NCBI GenBank assembly: GCA_009823505.1
Contig: VZQC01013731.1
Location: 3,442,557-3,506,556, forward strand
Direction of reading: 5' to 3'
DNA from: Rhizomys pruinosus
Lineage: Eukaryota > Chordata > Mammalia > Rodentia > Spalacidae
Length of the DNA stretch: 64,000 nucleotides
Every line of letters starts with the position of its first letter. Position 1 is the stretch's first letter. The translations under genes and the position numbers were made by a program. Below are positions 55,808-64,000 of the stretch, piece by piece. The notes beneath the pieces are model-generated. The model saw only the letters and a program-made list of their open reading frames with translations, had not been told where the DNA came from and did no database searches.

Positions 55808-55912
55808 GGTGTCATCACATCCATTTGACCATTTTACAGACAGGTTTACTGAGGCTCACAGAGAGGAAGGGACTGGTTCCACCTACGCGATTCGAAAGCA
55901 GTTCTCAGCCAC
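55808..55912 (-). mobile_element. MIR SINE relic
   Basis: 'ccattttacagacaggtttactgaggctcacagagaggaagggactgg' is the reversed MIR core. Confidence 0.7.
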
Positions 55913-56544
55913 GCTAGGAAATGAACTGTTCTGCTTGTGTGTGTGTGCACTTGTGAATGTGTGTTGTTGTGTACCCAAAGGATGTTTTTCTTCCGTTGTT
56001 AAACTGGCAAAGTCTCCCCGAGAAAGCCATTGTAAACATCAGCACTTCGCAGGGCTCTGTCAGCTTCCTTTATCAACATTGTTCAATGTGTGGATCCAAG
56101 AACGTGTCCTCCACTGGGACACCAAAGAAGATGCACATCGGAGGGGCCGGAGCACTTCGGAAGCCTGAAGCATGGAGCTCAGCTGGCAGGCTGGCTAGGA
56201 GCTGGTTCCAGCATCTGGGCTGTGCCGGATCAGTACCAACCCTCCCCAGCATCGCATGGGTGGAGCATCACTTTAGAGTTACTGAGAATGTTCCTCATTG
56301 CCATAAGAGGGAGCCTGTGTGCAGGAGATTTCAGCCCAGCTAGAGCAGCCTCAGTGCCTAGAGACCAGCTCTGGGCTGGAGCGGCCATTTTGGTGCCATC
56401 CCAGCTATCTGTCTCCTATCGGAGCCACTAGATTCTGAGAGAACATTTTCCTATTGTTTATCCACCTGGGGAACCAAGACAGATGGGGGCAGGTGCAAGA
56501 CTGCACGTGGAAAGAAGACCGATTTGGAGGTGACAGAACTGGGA
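55913..56544. other. Unique non-coding sequence
   Basis: Three overlapping plus frames of 113-128 codons lack protein-like features. A YY1-like 'gcggccattttgg' occurs at 56379. No repeat recognised. Confidence 0.4.
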
Positions 56545-56665
56545 CTTTCCCCGGGGGCTTACCTGGGCTCCATCAAGGACCTTGAATGGCCTTGGACTGG
56601 TTACCCCTGCTGGGCCTCGGTTTACTTATCTGTAAAATGGAGAGTTATGCTGTCATTAGAAGCAG
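56545..56665 (+). mobile_element. MIR SINE relic
   Basis: 'gccttggactggttacccctgctgggcctcggtttacttatctgtaaaatggagagtt' is the MIR core in sense. Confidence 0.7.
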
Positions 56666-56889
56666 TTACACACGGCAGCCACTACAATGTGTAAGTGAAT
56701 AAGAAACGAGAACTGTTCTGAATGTGTTCAGGGTGATAGGACGGTCTTAGAGGCCGCCATACAGCACCTGCTCATCTGTCTGTGGCTTATGGTTCCAGAC
56801 AAGAGGAGCCCAGCAGGAAGACACGCAGAGCTTGTGGCTGCAAACAGAGCTACTGAGAGGTGTTTCTCAAATGCGGACAGGAGAAAGAC

Positions 56890-56972
56890 GGTAAAGGAGG
56901 AGGAGGAAGAGGAGGAGGGAGGAGGAGGAAGAGGAGGAAGAAGAGGAGGAAGAAGAAGAGGAGGAGGAGAGA
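56890..56972. repeat. (GGA)n purine tract
   Basis: About 80 bases of almost pure A/G with GGA/GAA triplets, giving a spurious Glu/Arg/Gly stretch in the 56789-57211 frame. Confidence 0.95.
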
Positions 56973-57267
56973 ATACTTTAGCTCAGTTCCTCACCTGGTG
57001 TAACCACCTGCCTCTTCTTCATGGTGACCCTGGAGCACATGTGTTCAGTACAGTTGTAACATGTCAGGTTTTGCTTTATTTTCCTCTTTGGTCAGATCAT
57101 TCCACCTGCCAGAGAGCAAACATGTATTTCATGGTCTCCCTGTCGAACAGCAGCATACTGTCTGTCTCTGTGCAAACCCCTGAGCTGCCTTCAGGACAGA
57201 AGGATACATGAGAGCAGTCTGGGGCTTTTACATGGCCTTCCTGACTGCACGGTGTTTTACTTTCTTG

Positions 57268-57412
57268 TTTTGTTTTAAGATAGGGTCTGGCTGTTGAGTT
57301 CCAGCTGACCTAGAACTTGCAATGTAAACCAGACTGGCCCTGAACTTGTGTTAATCCTCCTGCCTCTTGTCTCCTAGATACTGAGATTACAGATGTGCAC
57401 TGCCATGCCCAG
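57268..57412 (-). mobile_element. Old B1-type SINE
   Basis: 'gttttaagatagggtctggctg...aatgtaaaccagactggccctgaacttg...tgagattacagatgtgcactgccatgccc' is B1/proto-B1 text in reverse with ~20-25% differences by eye. Confidence 0.75.
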
Positions 57413-57787
57413 AGAGATGTACAGTTTTTCCAAAACACAAATAGTATCTTCTTTCTGGTTATCAAAATAACACAAGTCTACCATGAAAAAACTGGACACT
57501 GAAAAGTTAAAAAAAATTCCCTGGTGACGACCTCTGCGGAGGCTTTGCCATGTCTGCCAGCTATGCTTCTACCACAGTTGTAAAAGGCGCATCAGCCAGC
57601 AGGCACATCTGGCAGGGTTCTCTGTCTACCTGTGTAGTTTTCCTCAATCAGTCCAATTGGCTTTCCACATTTTGTCCGAGCACAGATTAGCTCCTTTCTA
57701 GCTGTCTGCTATGGTTACACATTTAGGTTATTTTTACTTATTTTTTAAAAACTTTTCATTTATAAATAATTATAGCACATTATATCA
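57413..57787. other. Non-coding sequence, possible ancient repeat
   Basis: Phrases around 57435-57510 and 57700-57775 resemble an old mammalian interspersed repeat, but I cannot name it with confidence. No gene seen. Confidence 0.35.
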
Positions 57788-57982
57788 GTGCTGGAAAGAT
57801 GGTTAAGAGCATGTATTGCTCTTGTAGAGTTGGGTTCCCAGCACCCATGTCTTGCAACTCATGACCACCTGTATGTAACTCCAGCTCTAGGGGGTCTGAT
57901 CCCCTCTTTTGATCTTCACAGGCACCTGCACACATGTGCACAAACCCATACACATATAATTTAAAAATTTTCTTAAAAATCT
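57788..57982 (+). mobile_element. B2 SINE
   Basis: Diverged B2, with a head shortened around 'gctcttgtagagttgggttcccagc'. Confidence 0.88.
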
Positions 57983-57989
57983 GTAATAA

Positions 57990-58140
57990 TTTTTTTTTGT
58001 CTTTTCGAGACAAGGTCTTCCTGTAACCCCAGCTGTCCTGGAACTCATTCTGTAGACCAGGCTGGCCTTGAATTCACAGAGACCCACCTGCCTCTGCCTT
58101 CCAAGTGCTAGGATTAAAGGCATGTGCCACCACACCTGGC
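57990..58140 (-). mobile_element. B1 SINE
   Basis: Minus-strand B1 adjoining the previous B2 tail. Confidence 0.94.
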
Positions 58141-58152
58141 TAAGAATGTTTT

Positions 58153-58200
58153 ATACATACATACATACATACATACATACACACACATATATGTGTGTAT
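58153..58200. repeat. (TACA)n and (CA)n microsatellite
   Basis: About seven ATAC units pass into a short CA/TATG patch. Confidence 0.95.
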
Positions 58201-58544
58201 AGGTACATATTTCACTAGGTAAAATAATCTTGAAGTTCACCCATCAGTTCTTCCTTTTACTTCATAGTCTCTGTGGTGGGGCTGTACCACACCTACCCAA
58301 TTTCCTTATATCTTAGGACATTTTAGTGATCTTAAGCTTTTGAAATTATTACTATACAATCAAGCTCCTATCGATGGTATTGTAGAGAGTTTTATGAGTG
58401 TGAACATATGCTTGGAATTCCCTGGGATAACTGACCAGAGTGTGTAGGCTGTTTGGTAAATCTAGTGTGCCACCTTGCTTTCTCACGAGTGAGGCATGTA
58501 CTCTCTCTTCCACAGAAGCTCGTCAGTGGGATTTGCTGGGTTTA

Positions 58545-58895
58545 GATGAGTGTCCTCCAAAGACTCACGTGTTGGGCTTAATCCTCAGCCCACAGCACTA
58601 CTCAGGGGTGATGGAACCCTGAAGAGATGAGTGAGAGGAAATCAGGCACTTGGAGCCTGGCTCTGAAAGGGGTTAGAGACTCTGGTTCCCTCCTGTGGGT
58701 TATTTTTCCTTCTTGTCACCATGAGGTAAATGGGCTTCCTCTGACACTTGTTCTTGCCACGATGTCCCGGGTTACCATAGGCCCAGAGGCATGTGGGCCA
58801 AGTGACCTCTGAAACCTGTGAACCCAGAAGCCAAAACAAGCCTTTGCTCCTTTTGATTGCCTCGGGTATTTTGTTACAATAACAGAAACACAGTA
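58545..58895 (+). mobile_element. MaLR-type (MST-like) LTR relic
   Basis: 'gtcctccaaagactcacgtgttgggcttaatcctcagc', 'gtgatggaaccctgaagag', 'ttcttgtcaccatgagg', 'tgaaacctgtgaacccagaagccaaaacaagcc', 'gggtattttgttacaataacagaaac' occur in MaLR LTR order. Confidence 0.65.
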
Positions 58896-59025
58896 TTGTC
58901 ACTGTTTTTCATTTACTGAGGTGTGCGGTCCTATCTCAGAGTCTCAGCTTTCATTTTCCTCATGGCTAATGATTATGAGCATCTTTCTAAAAGTTTCCTT
59001 ACTGGAGACTTCAAACATGACATCT

Positions 59026-59283
59026 TTTTAAAATTTTTTTTTAAATTTTATTTATTTATTTATTTTATGCGTATGAATGTACTGTCTGCATGTAGGTTTG
59101 TACACCCGTGTCGTGCAATGCCACGGAGGTCAGAAGAGGGCGTCAGATTCCCCTGGAACTGGAGCTCTCTTGGAATAGGAGTTACGGACCATTCTCGGTC
59201 ACCATGTGGGTGCTGGGGATCGAACCCTGGTCCTCTGCAAGAGCAGTCAGTGCTCTTAACCACTAGGCCATCTCTCCAGCCCC
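59026..59283 (-). mobile_element. B2 SINE, long variant
   Basis: Carries the duplicated 'ggaactggagctctcttggaataggagtt' block. Target-site duplication AAACATGACATCT / AAATATGACATCT (59013-59025 and 59284-59296). Confidence 0.95.
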
Positions 59284-59319
59284 AAATATGACATCTGCCA
59301 GCCTAATAAAAAAATCATA

Positions 59320-59658
59320 AGCTGAAGATGCTAAAACCTATGATATATATGGCATGCATATGTGCATATTTTGGAGTGATGCATATTGGAAGGAATAACA
59401 ACAACAACAACAACAACAGAAAAGACTGGGTCAAAGAGTTGACTGAAACAGTGAACTTCTGCTTGAAACGGTAAACTTCTGCATCAAGAATTTTGAGAGA
59501 GACTGAAAAAAGATGAAAAACATGTTTGGCAGAATGCATGAGCTCTGGTGGGGTGGGGGGACAAAGAAGGGGGCACAGATCTAGATTTGATTTGTAATGT
59601 AATTTTGTATGAAATGCATAGAACTTCAATAAAACACTGGTGAAATAAAAATAAAAAT
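59320..59658 (+). mobile_element. L1 3'UTR fragment
   Basis: It matches, block by block, the L1 3'UTR of the twin-primed element at 37.8 kb (in reverse there): 'gagtgatgcatattggaag', an (AAC)n run, 'cagaatgcatgagctctggtggggtgggg' and a terminal 'taaaaataaaaat'. The exact 5' limit is uncertain. Confidence 0.85.
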
Positions 59659-59717
59659 GCCCTTACTTTATTTTCTGTGTTTATAAGGAATGTCATCATG
59701 TGTTTGACTATTTTCTT

Positions 59718-59973
59718 TTTTTTTTTAATTTTTTTTTCTAATTTTATTTATTTCCGTATGTGTATGAATGTACTGTCTGCATGCAGGTCTGTGCACCCGT
59801 GACGTGCAACGCCGCGGAGGTCAGAAGAGGGTGTCGGACTCCCCTGGAACTGGAGTTCTCTTGGAATTGGAGTTTCAGACGGCTTGGCCGCCATGTGGGT
59901 GCTGGGGATCGAACCCGGGTCCTCTGCAAGAGCAATCAGTGCTCTTAACCGCTAGGCCATCTCTCCAGCCCAC
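59718..59973 (-). mobile_element. B2 SINE, long variant
   Basis: The best-preserved long-variant B2, with 'ggaactggagttctcttggaattggagtttcagacgg'. Target-site duplication CTATTTTCTT at 59708-59717 and 59974-59983. Confidence 0.95.
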
Positions 59974-60159
59974 CTATTTTCTTATAGAATAGTTTTACTA
60001 CTGAATTTTCACACATACAAGTATACATTTTCAGACATACAAGTATACATATATGTACATATGTACATGCATGCATACATATTAGAGTTGATACAAAAGT
60101 AATTGCAGTCATTGCTTCATTGAAATTTGCCATTTGATATTGGAAATCATTCCTTTTGA

Positions 60160-60380
60160 ATTTTTTAAATTTATTTTTATTTTATGCATATGAGTGTTTT
60201 ATCTATTTGTATGTAAGTGCACCACATGTGTGCAAAGCCCACTGAGGGCAGAAGGTGTCAGATTCCCCTGGAACTGGAATTATTGACAATTGTTAGCCAC
60301 CATGTGGGTGCTGGGAACTGAACTCAGGTCCTCTGTAAGAGCAGCCAGTGCTCTTAATTACTCAGTCATCTTTCCAGCCC
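60160..60380 (-). mobile_element. B2 SINE inside mariner
   Basis: Minus-strand B2 splitting the mariner leader between 'ttggaaatcattcc' and 'attcttaataaataagg'. Confidence 0.93.
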
Positions 60381-60760
60381 TCAAAAGAGATTCTTAATAA
60401 ATAAGGTTGTATTATAATCATTTTAATGGATGTTTTTTGCTTTATGTTTTTTTGGTAATAACTTATTACTTGCTGTCTTATATTTACTTTATACCATGAA
60501 AATGATACTAGACAGAAAAGCAAATTTGGGCAATTTTCTTATTTGAGTTCAAGGAGGATGGTAAAGCTTCAGGGACAGCTGGAAGCATCGACAACGCATT
60601 TGGAACTGCTAATGAATACGAAGTGCAGTGCAGTGGCCAAGAAGGTCTGAAAAAGAGGCAAGAGCCTTGAAGTTGGGGAGTGCAATAGCGAGCCCTTGGA
60701 AGTTGACAATGGCCAACTGAGCAACTGTGGAAGCTGATTCTCTTACAAATGCAGAAGTTG

Positions 60761-60994
60761 GGGTTGGAGAGATGGCTCACCGGATAAGAGCACTGACTGC
60801 TCTTGCAGAGGACCTGGGTTCGATTTCCAGCATCCCCATGGCATGGTGGTGCACGCCTGTAATCCCAGAACTCAGGAGGCAGAGGCAGGCAGATCTCTGT
60901 GAGTTCAAGGCCAGCCTGGTCTACAGAGTGAGCTCCAGGCTAGCTGGGACTAAAGGGAGACCCTGTCTCAAAAAATACCAAAAAAAAAAAAAAA
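60761..60994 (+). mobile_element. Composite SINE (B2 head + B1) inside mariner
   Basis: A B2 head (60761-60840, up to 'ttccagcatccccatggc') is followed directly by B1 ('atggtggtgcacgcctgtaatcccag...' to 60994 with A tail). The unit is flanked by AAATGCAGAAGTTG at about 60748-60761 and 60993-61006. The mariner sequence supplies the pre-insertion site, where that 14-mer occurs once, so the whole composite entered in one event. This is the strongest evidence in the window that the fusion is a mobile unit. Confidence 0.88.
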
Positions 60995-61124
60995 TGCAGA
61001 AGTTGCCAGAGATCTGTACATGGACTGTTCCAGGGTCATTCAGCATTTGAAGCAAATTGGAAAAGTGGACAAGCTTGAGAAATGTGTTTCTTATAAAGAG
61101 ACTGAAAAAACCCACATCATTTTG

Positions 61125-61281
61125 TCCTTTTTTTAAAATCTTTTTTTGAGACAGGGTCTCCCTTTAATCCCAGCTGACCTGGAGCTCACTATGTAGACCA
61201 GGCTGGCCTTGAACTCACAGAGATACACCTGCCTCTGCCTCCTGAGTGCTGGGATTAAAGGCATGTGCCACCACACCTGGC
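61125..61281 (-). mobile_element. B1 SINE inside mariner
   Basis: Minus-strand B1 of the 'ctttaatcccagctgacctggagctcac' subtype with a perfect 18-bp target-site duplication AAAACCCACATCATTTTG (61107-61124 and 61282-61299). Confidence 0.96.
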
Positions 61282-61462
61282 AAAACCCACATCATTTTGA
61301 ACTGTCATCCTCTCTTCTATGAAAGAACAAAGAACAGTTTCTCTATCGGATTGTGATGTGTGAGGACAACTGGGTTGTGTACAACATCCAGTGAGGACTA
61401 GCTCAGTGTTGGGCCTAGAAGACACTCCAAAGCATTTTCCAGAGTCAAATTTGTGCTAAAAA

Positions 61463-62040
61463 ATAAAGCGTGTGCAAACACCTCTGCAGTAGGAGGTGAG
61501 TGATATCCCTTGGAGGGTAGAGCTGGGTCACATGGTAGTTCTAGATTTTTGTGAGATCAACGTAGATGTCCCTCAACTGATTGAAAACGTGATACATATA
61601 GCTGTAATGAAAAGCAAAATTATGAAATTTGGAGATAAATGTCTGGAACTGGAAAAAAAATGATAGGTACCCCAAGCCCCGAAGGTCAAACATCACCTGC
61701 TCTTCCTTATACATAGAACTAGCTACAAATTAATTACTAGTTTTGTCTGTTCAACTCGGAGTATCTGTAGACAGCAGGAAAGTAGAAAGAGGTCCTTAAG
61801 GTGAGAAGCACCATAAGGGATGGAGACAGTAGAGCATAGATAACCAGAAAGTGGAGAGGGAGCTTACCGGGGGTGTAAAGGTTGAAGCAGGGAGGAGGTG
61901 GATAGGGGAGAGGGGGGCATAGGAGAAGACAGGAAGAAATCACATGGAAACCTAATATCCTGTAACCCAACTTAAAAACTATAATCTTTTTTTTAAAGGC
62001 ATTTAAAAGAAAATGCCCTGCAGAGCTGGATAATGTTACC
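61463..62040 (+). mobile_element. Old L1 ORF2 end and 3'UTR relic
   Basis: 'gtgcaaacacctctgcagtaggagg', 'agctgggtcacatggtagttctag', 'gatgtccctcaactgattgaaaacgtgatacatata' and 'ttatgaaatttggagataaatgtctggaactgg' occur in L1 ORF2 order with internal deletions. A G/A-rich 3'UTR-like part follows. Confidence 0.65.
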
Positions 62041-63640
62041 ATGGATCATTGACCAAAAATCCCACTGCCAAGTATGGGATACCTCCTTGTGAGCTGTTAG
62101 TCAGGGGGGCCCCAGAAGGCCACAAGACAATGCAGTCAACACAGTCCACTGTATTCCCCTTGGCTGTCCACTAGAACTAGATGATAAGATGCTGTTGCTG
62201 AAAATACCACACATCTTGATTGCAAGATACAGAGAAATTAAGCGAGAGCTGGGCTGAAGTCTTCCTCCTGCCAGGCAGATTTCATAGTGCTGGAAAGTAC
62301 TATACAGGCTGTTGGAGGAAAAAAGGCATCGATGGTCTTACCCAGCTGTGAACCAACCTACTGGGTAAGATGCACTCATTGGTGCAATAGTGGCACAGAT
62401 ACTATGGAGGCAACCAGTCATTCTCTGATAACATTGGAAGCCTATTCAACAGGAAGAAATCCATGCCTGGTACTGTAAATACCATCAAAACCCCACGTCT
62501 GGGAGGTCATTGGCACTAGATGCGTATGTGTGTATGTGTGTGTGTGGGGGGGGGTAGTTACAATGGTTGATTGGCTAAATTGACATAGTATCAAACTGTC
62601 CTCTAAGTGTTCATTTTCATACCTATAGATAAGTGTTACTCTCAGGCTTAGTCAGAGAAGCCTCTCTTTGCAGTGAATGAAGTTAAGGCAACTGTCCATG
62701 GCTGCCCAAGATGCTGAGAATAAGTTATAGTTGAGTGCTCATCCCTAAACAAGACGTCTATACAACCCCCTCTAAGGCTCAGAGGGGGCAGTGTCCTAGT
62801 TTGCTTTCTATTGCTGTGACCTAAACCAACTAGGGTAGGAAAGGGTTTATTTTTGGCTTACACATCCTGATCATAGTTCATCACAGAGGGAAGATTGCTC
62901 AGGAACTCAGAGCAGGAACCTGGAGTCAAGAAATGCAGCACAGACCAGAGAAGAACACTGTTTACAGGCTTACTCTGCTTGCTTTCTTACACAACCTAGG
63001 ACCACCTGCCCAGGGTTGGCACCACCCACGGTAGGCTGGGCCTACCCACATCCCTCAACAGCCAAGAAAATGCCCACAGGTCATTCTGATAGAGGAAATT
63101 CTCCCAGTAGAAGTTTCTTGTTCTCAGCTATGTCAAATTGACAACCAAAGCCAACAATGACAGGCATTAAGAATGTAAGAACTGGAAGAGAAGGAGAAGA
63201 GACGTGACACGCTGTCTACATACATGCTGTTTTCAGGGCGTGATGCAGCCATGGCAACCGTGAACTCGCAGCAGCTGCGCTTGCCTGTTCTGGGCCTCCA
63301 CAGGAACCAGCATGTCAACAGTCAGTCATGGACTGGGGAAGGGCTCATGGGGCCCTCCCTGCTGGATTCTGGGAGAGGGAAGCATTGGACCTCAGTCCTG
63401 TACCCCCAGTGACCCATCATGGACACTGATGGCCTTTGATAAACTCGGGGGTCATAAAACAAAACAAAAAGATATCAGTGTGGGAAAAGGACTTACAGGG
63501 AGAAGTGGGAGTTGATAGGAGTGGGGAGGAAGTAAGAGAGGTGGGAAGGTGAGAATAATTGGAATACGTTGTATATGGGTATGGGATTGCCAAAGAACAA
63601 AGTGAATTAATAAAAAGTGAATTGGTAAAAAAAAAAAAAA
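62041..63640 (+). mobile_element. Second HAL1/L1-like 3' region, split by URR1
   Basis: 'aagtactatacaggctgttggagg...attggtgcaatagtggcac...gcaaccagtcattctctgataac' corresponds to the 3' region of the element at 24.7-24.95 kb. After the hAT insert (62791-63150) the text continues to an A14 tail (63627-63640). A 5'-truncated relative of the 23.1-25.7 kb element. A short (GT)n/G run lies at about 62524-62556. Confidence 0.65.
62791..63150 (-). mobile_element. URR1-type rodent hAT-like element
   Basis: 'gtgtcctagtttgctttctattgctgtgac...ggaaagggtttatttttggcttac...aggaccacctgcccagggttggcaccacccac...ctatgtcaaattgacaacc' is the reverse orientation of the family at 18.52 kb and nearly complete (about 360 bp). 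Confidence 0.72.
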
Positions 63641-63644
63641 GTCA

Positions 63645-63793
63645 GCCGGGCATGGTGGCACACGCTTTTAATCCCAGCACTCAGGAGACAGAGGCTGGCA
63701 GATCTCTGTGAGTTCAAGGCCAGCCTGGTGTACAGAGTGAGCTCCAGGCTGGCTGGGACTAAAGGGAGACCCTATCTCAAAAAGACAAAAAAA
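63645..63793 (+). mobile_element. B1 SINE
   Basis: 'gccgggcatggtggcacacgc' to 'aagggagaccctatctcaaaaagac' plus A's. It shares the 'gagctccaggctggctgggactaaaggg' subtype with the 60.8-kb composite. Confidence 0.95.
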
Positions 63794-63803
63794 TGTAAAC
63801 ACT

Positions 63804-63969
63804 GGGGCTGGAGAGACGGCTCAGTGGTAAGAGCACTGGATGCTCTTACAGAGGACACAGGTTCAATTCCCAACACCTACATGGCAGCTAACAACCAACC
63901 ATCCATAACTCCAGTTCCAGGGGTCTTGTTGCCTTCTTCTGGCCTCTATAGGTATTGAATTACATGGAT

Positions 63970-63970
<1 letters not shown>
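63804..63970 (+). mobile_element. B2 SINE
   Basis: B2 whose 3' end passes directly into the CA repeat at the window edge. Confidence 0.93.

Positions 63971-64000
<30 letters not shown>
63971..64000. repeat. (CA)n microsatellite, cut by window end
   Basis: At least 15 CA dinucleotides, continuing beyond the window. Confidence 0.98.

Larger units (their letters stand above)
60082..61462 (+). mobile_element. Mariner relic of the cecropia/Hsmar1 type, 3' truncated
   Basis: The left end 'ttagagttgatacaaaagtaattgcag' matches the mariner inverted repeat. It is followed by the untranslated leader ('attttaatggatgttttttgctttatg', 'cttattacttgctgtctta'), then decayed transposase from the ATG near 60498. 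DNA blocks such as 'gacaacgcatttgg', 'gtgcagtgcagtgg', 'catttgaagcaaattggaaaagtg' and 'tctctatcggattgtgatg' align in order with Hsmar1-like transposase as I remember it. Three SINEs interrupt it (60160-60380, 60761-60994, 61125-61281). The right end is missing; L1 sequence begins at about 61463. Confidence 0.85.
60498..61462 (+). pseudogene. Broken mariner transposase
   Basis: A DDE-family transposase that would cut and paste mariner DNA. It opens MKMILDRK and is soon frameshifted. The DNA-binding helix-turn-helix portion and the start of the catalytic domain remain as fragments among SINE insertions. At the position of the first catalytic aspartate (the CDEKW motif of relatives) the frame reads CEDNW, and a stop codon follows a few residues later. 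The later part of the catalytic triad is absent because the element is truncated. Non-functional. Confidence 0.8.

Noticed and set aside
56379..56391. YY1-like site 'gcggccattttgg' as a promoter mark
   Set aside because: A lone motif without CpG island, transcript or L1 5'UTR context; expected by chance in 64 kb.
57413..58540. Possible ancient LINE relic also echoed at 1570-1680 and 7190-7270
   Set aside because: Resemblance to a familiar mammalian repeat is by phrase only; I cannot assign a family or borders reliably.
63133..63412. Short frames with 'MAASRPENSMYVDSV' or 'MLFSGRDAAMATVNSQ' as small proteins
   Set aside because: They fall in the 3' region of the HAL1/L1-like repeat and have no coding support.

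Overview
This is a stretch of rodent nuclear genome. It carries the SINE families that together mark muroid rodents: B1 (7SL-derived), B2 (tRNA-derived), B4 (ID-B1 fusion), a B3-like copy and ID-like fragments. It also holds rodent-type L1, a half-L1 (HAL1-like) element, rodent nonautonomous hAT (URR1-type) and MaLR LTRs, over a background of old MIR, L2, MLT1 and Tigger relics. The B1 3' half reads '...GGGAGACCCTGTCTCAAAAAGACC', unlike the mouse, rat or hamster forms I know. A muroid outside Murinae and Cricetinae (a spalacid such as a blind mole-rat is one possibility) is an inference, not a demonstration.

I find no protein-coding gene, tRNA, rRNA or CRISPR array that I can support. The long reading frames come from tandem repeats with no stop codon in any frame (53.2-55.5 kb, 11.35-11.6 kb) or from transposon remnants. 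The window is best read as intergenic or deep intronic DNA.

Layout. 1-19 kb: mostly single-copy DNA with MIR/L2 relics, one L1 3' end nested in an older L1, a 27-bp and a 46-bp minisatellite, polypyrimidine tracts and a SINE cluster near 17-18 kb. 19-30 kb: a mosaic of decayed minus-strand L1-like sequence, filled with SINEs, two URR1-type copies, a complete-looking HAL1-like element at 23.1-25.7 kb with target-site duplications (TSDs), and an unidentified processed retrocopy at 28.47-28.86 kb. 30-41 kb: mostly unique DNA with L2, MLT1 and MIR relics, plus a twin-primed L1 carrying a candidate 3' transduction at 37.7-38.35 kb. 41.5-42.7 kb: an ATC/ACC triplet domain followed by a 150-bp-arm inverted repeat around a single N, probably an assembly artefact. 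43-53 kb: unique DNA with scattered repeats. 53.2-55.5 kb: a 28-bp minisatellite of about 81 units whose first 21 units are identical. 57-64 kb: a repeat-dense end with a cecropia/Hsmar1-like mariner relic that contains three SINE insertions, one of them a composite B2-head/B1 SINE flanked by its own TSD.

Most interesting observations: the composite B2-B1 SINE seen at three loci, the HAL1-like element, the L1 combining twin-priming with 3' transduction, the mariner relic, and the homogeneous 28-bp minisatellite. Three single-N positions (19989, 21388, 42482) mark assembly joints; two of them created false duplicated or inverted sequence.
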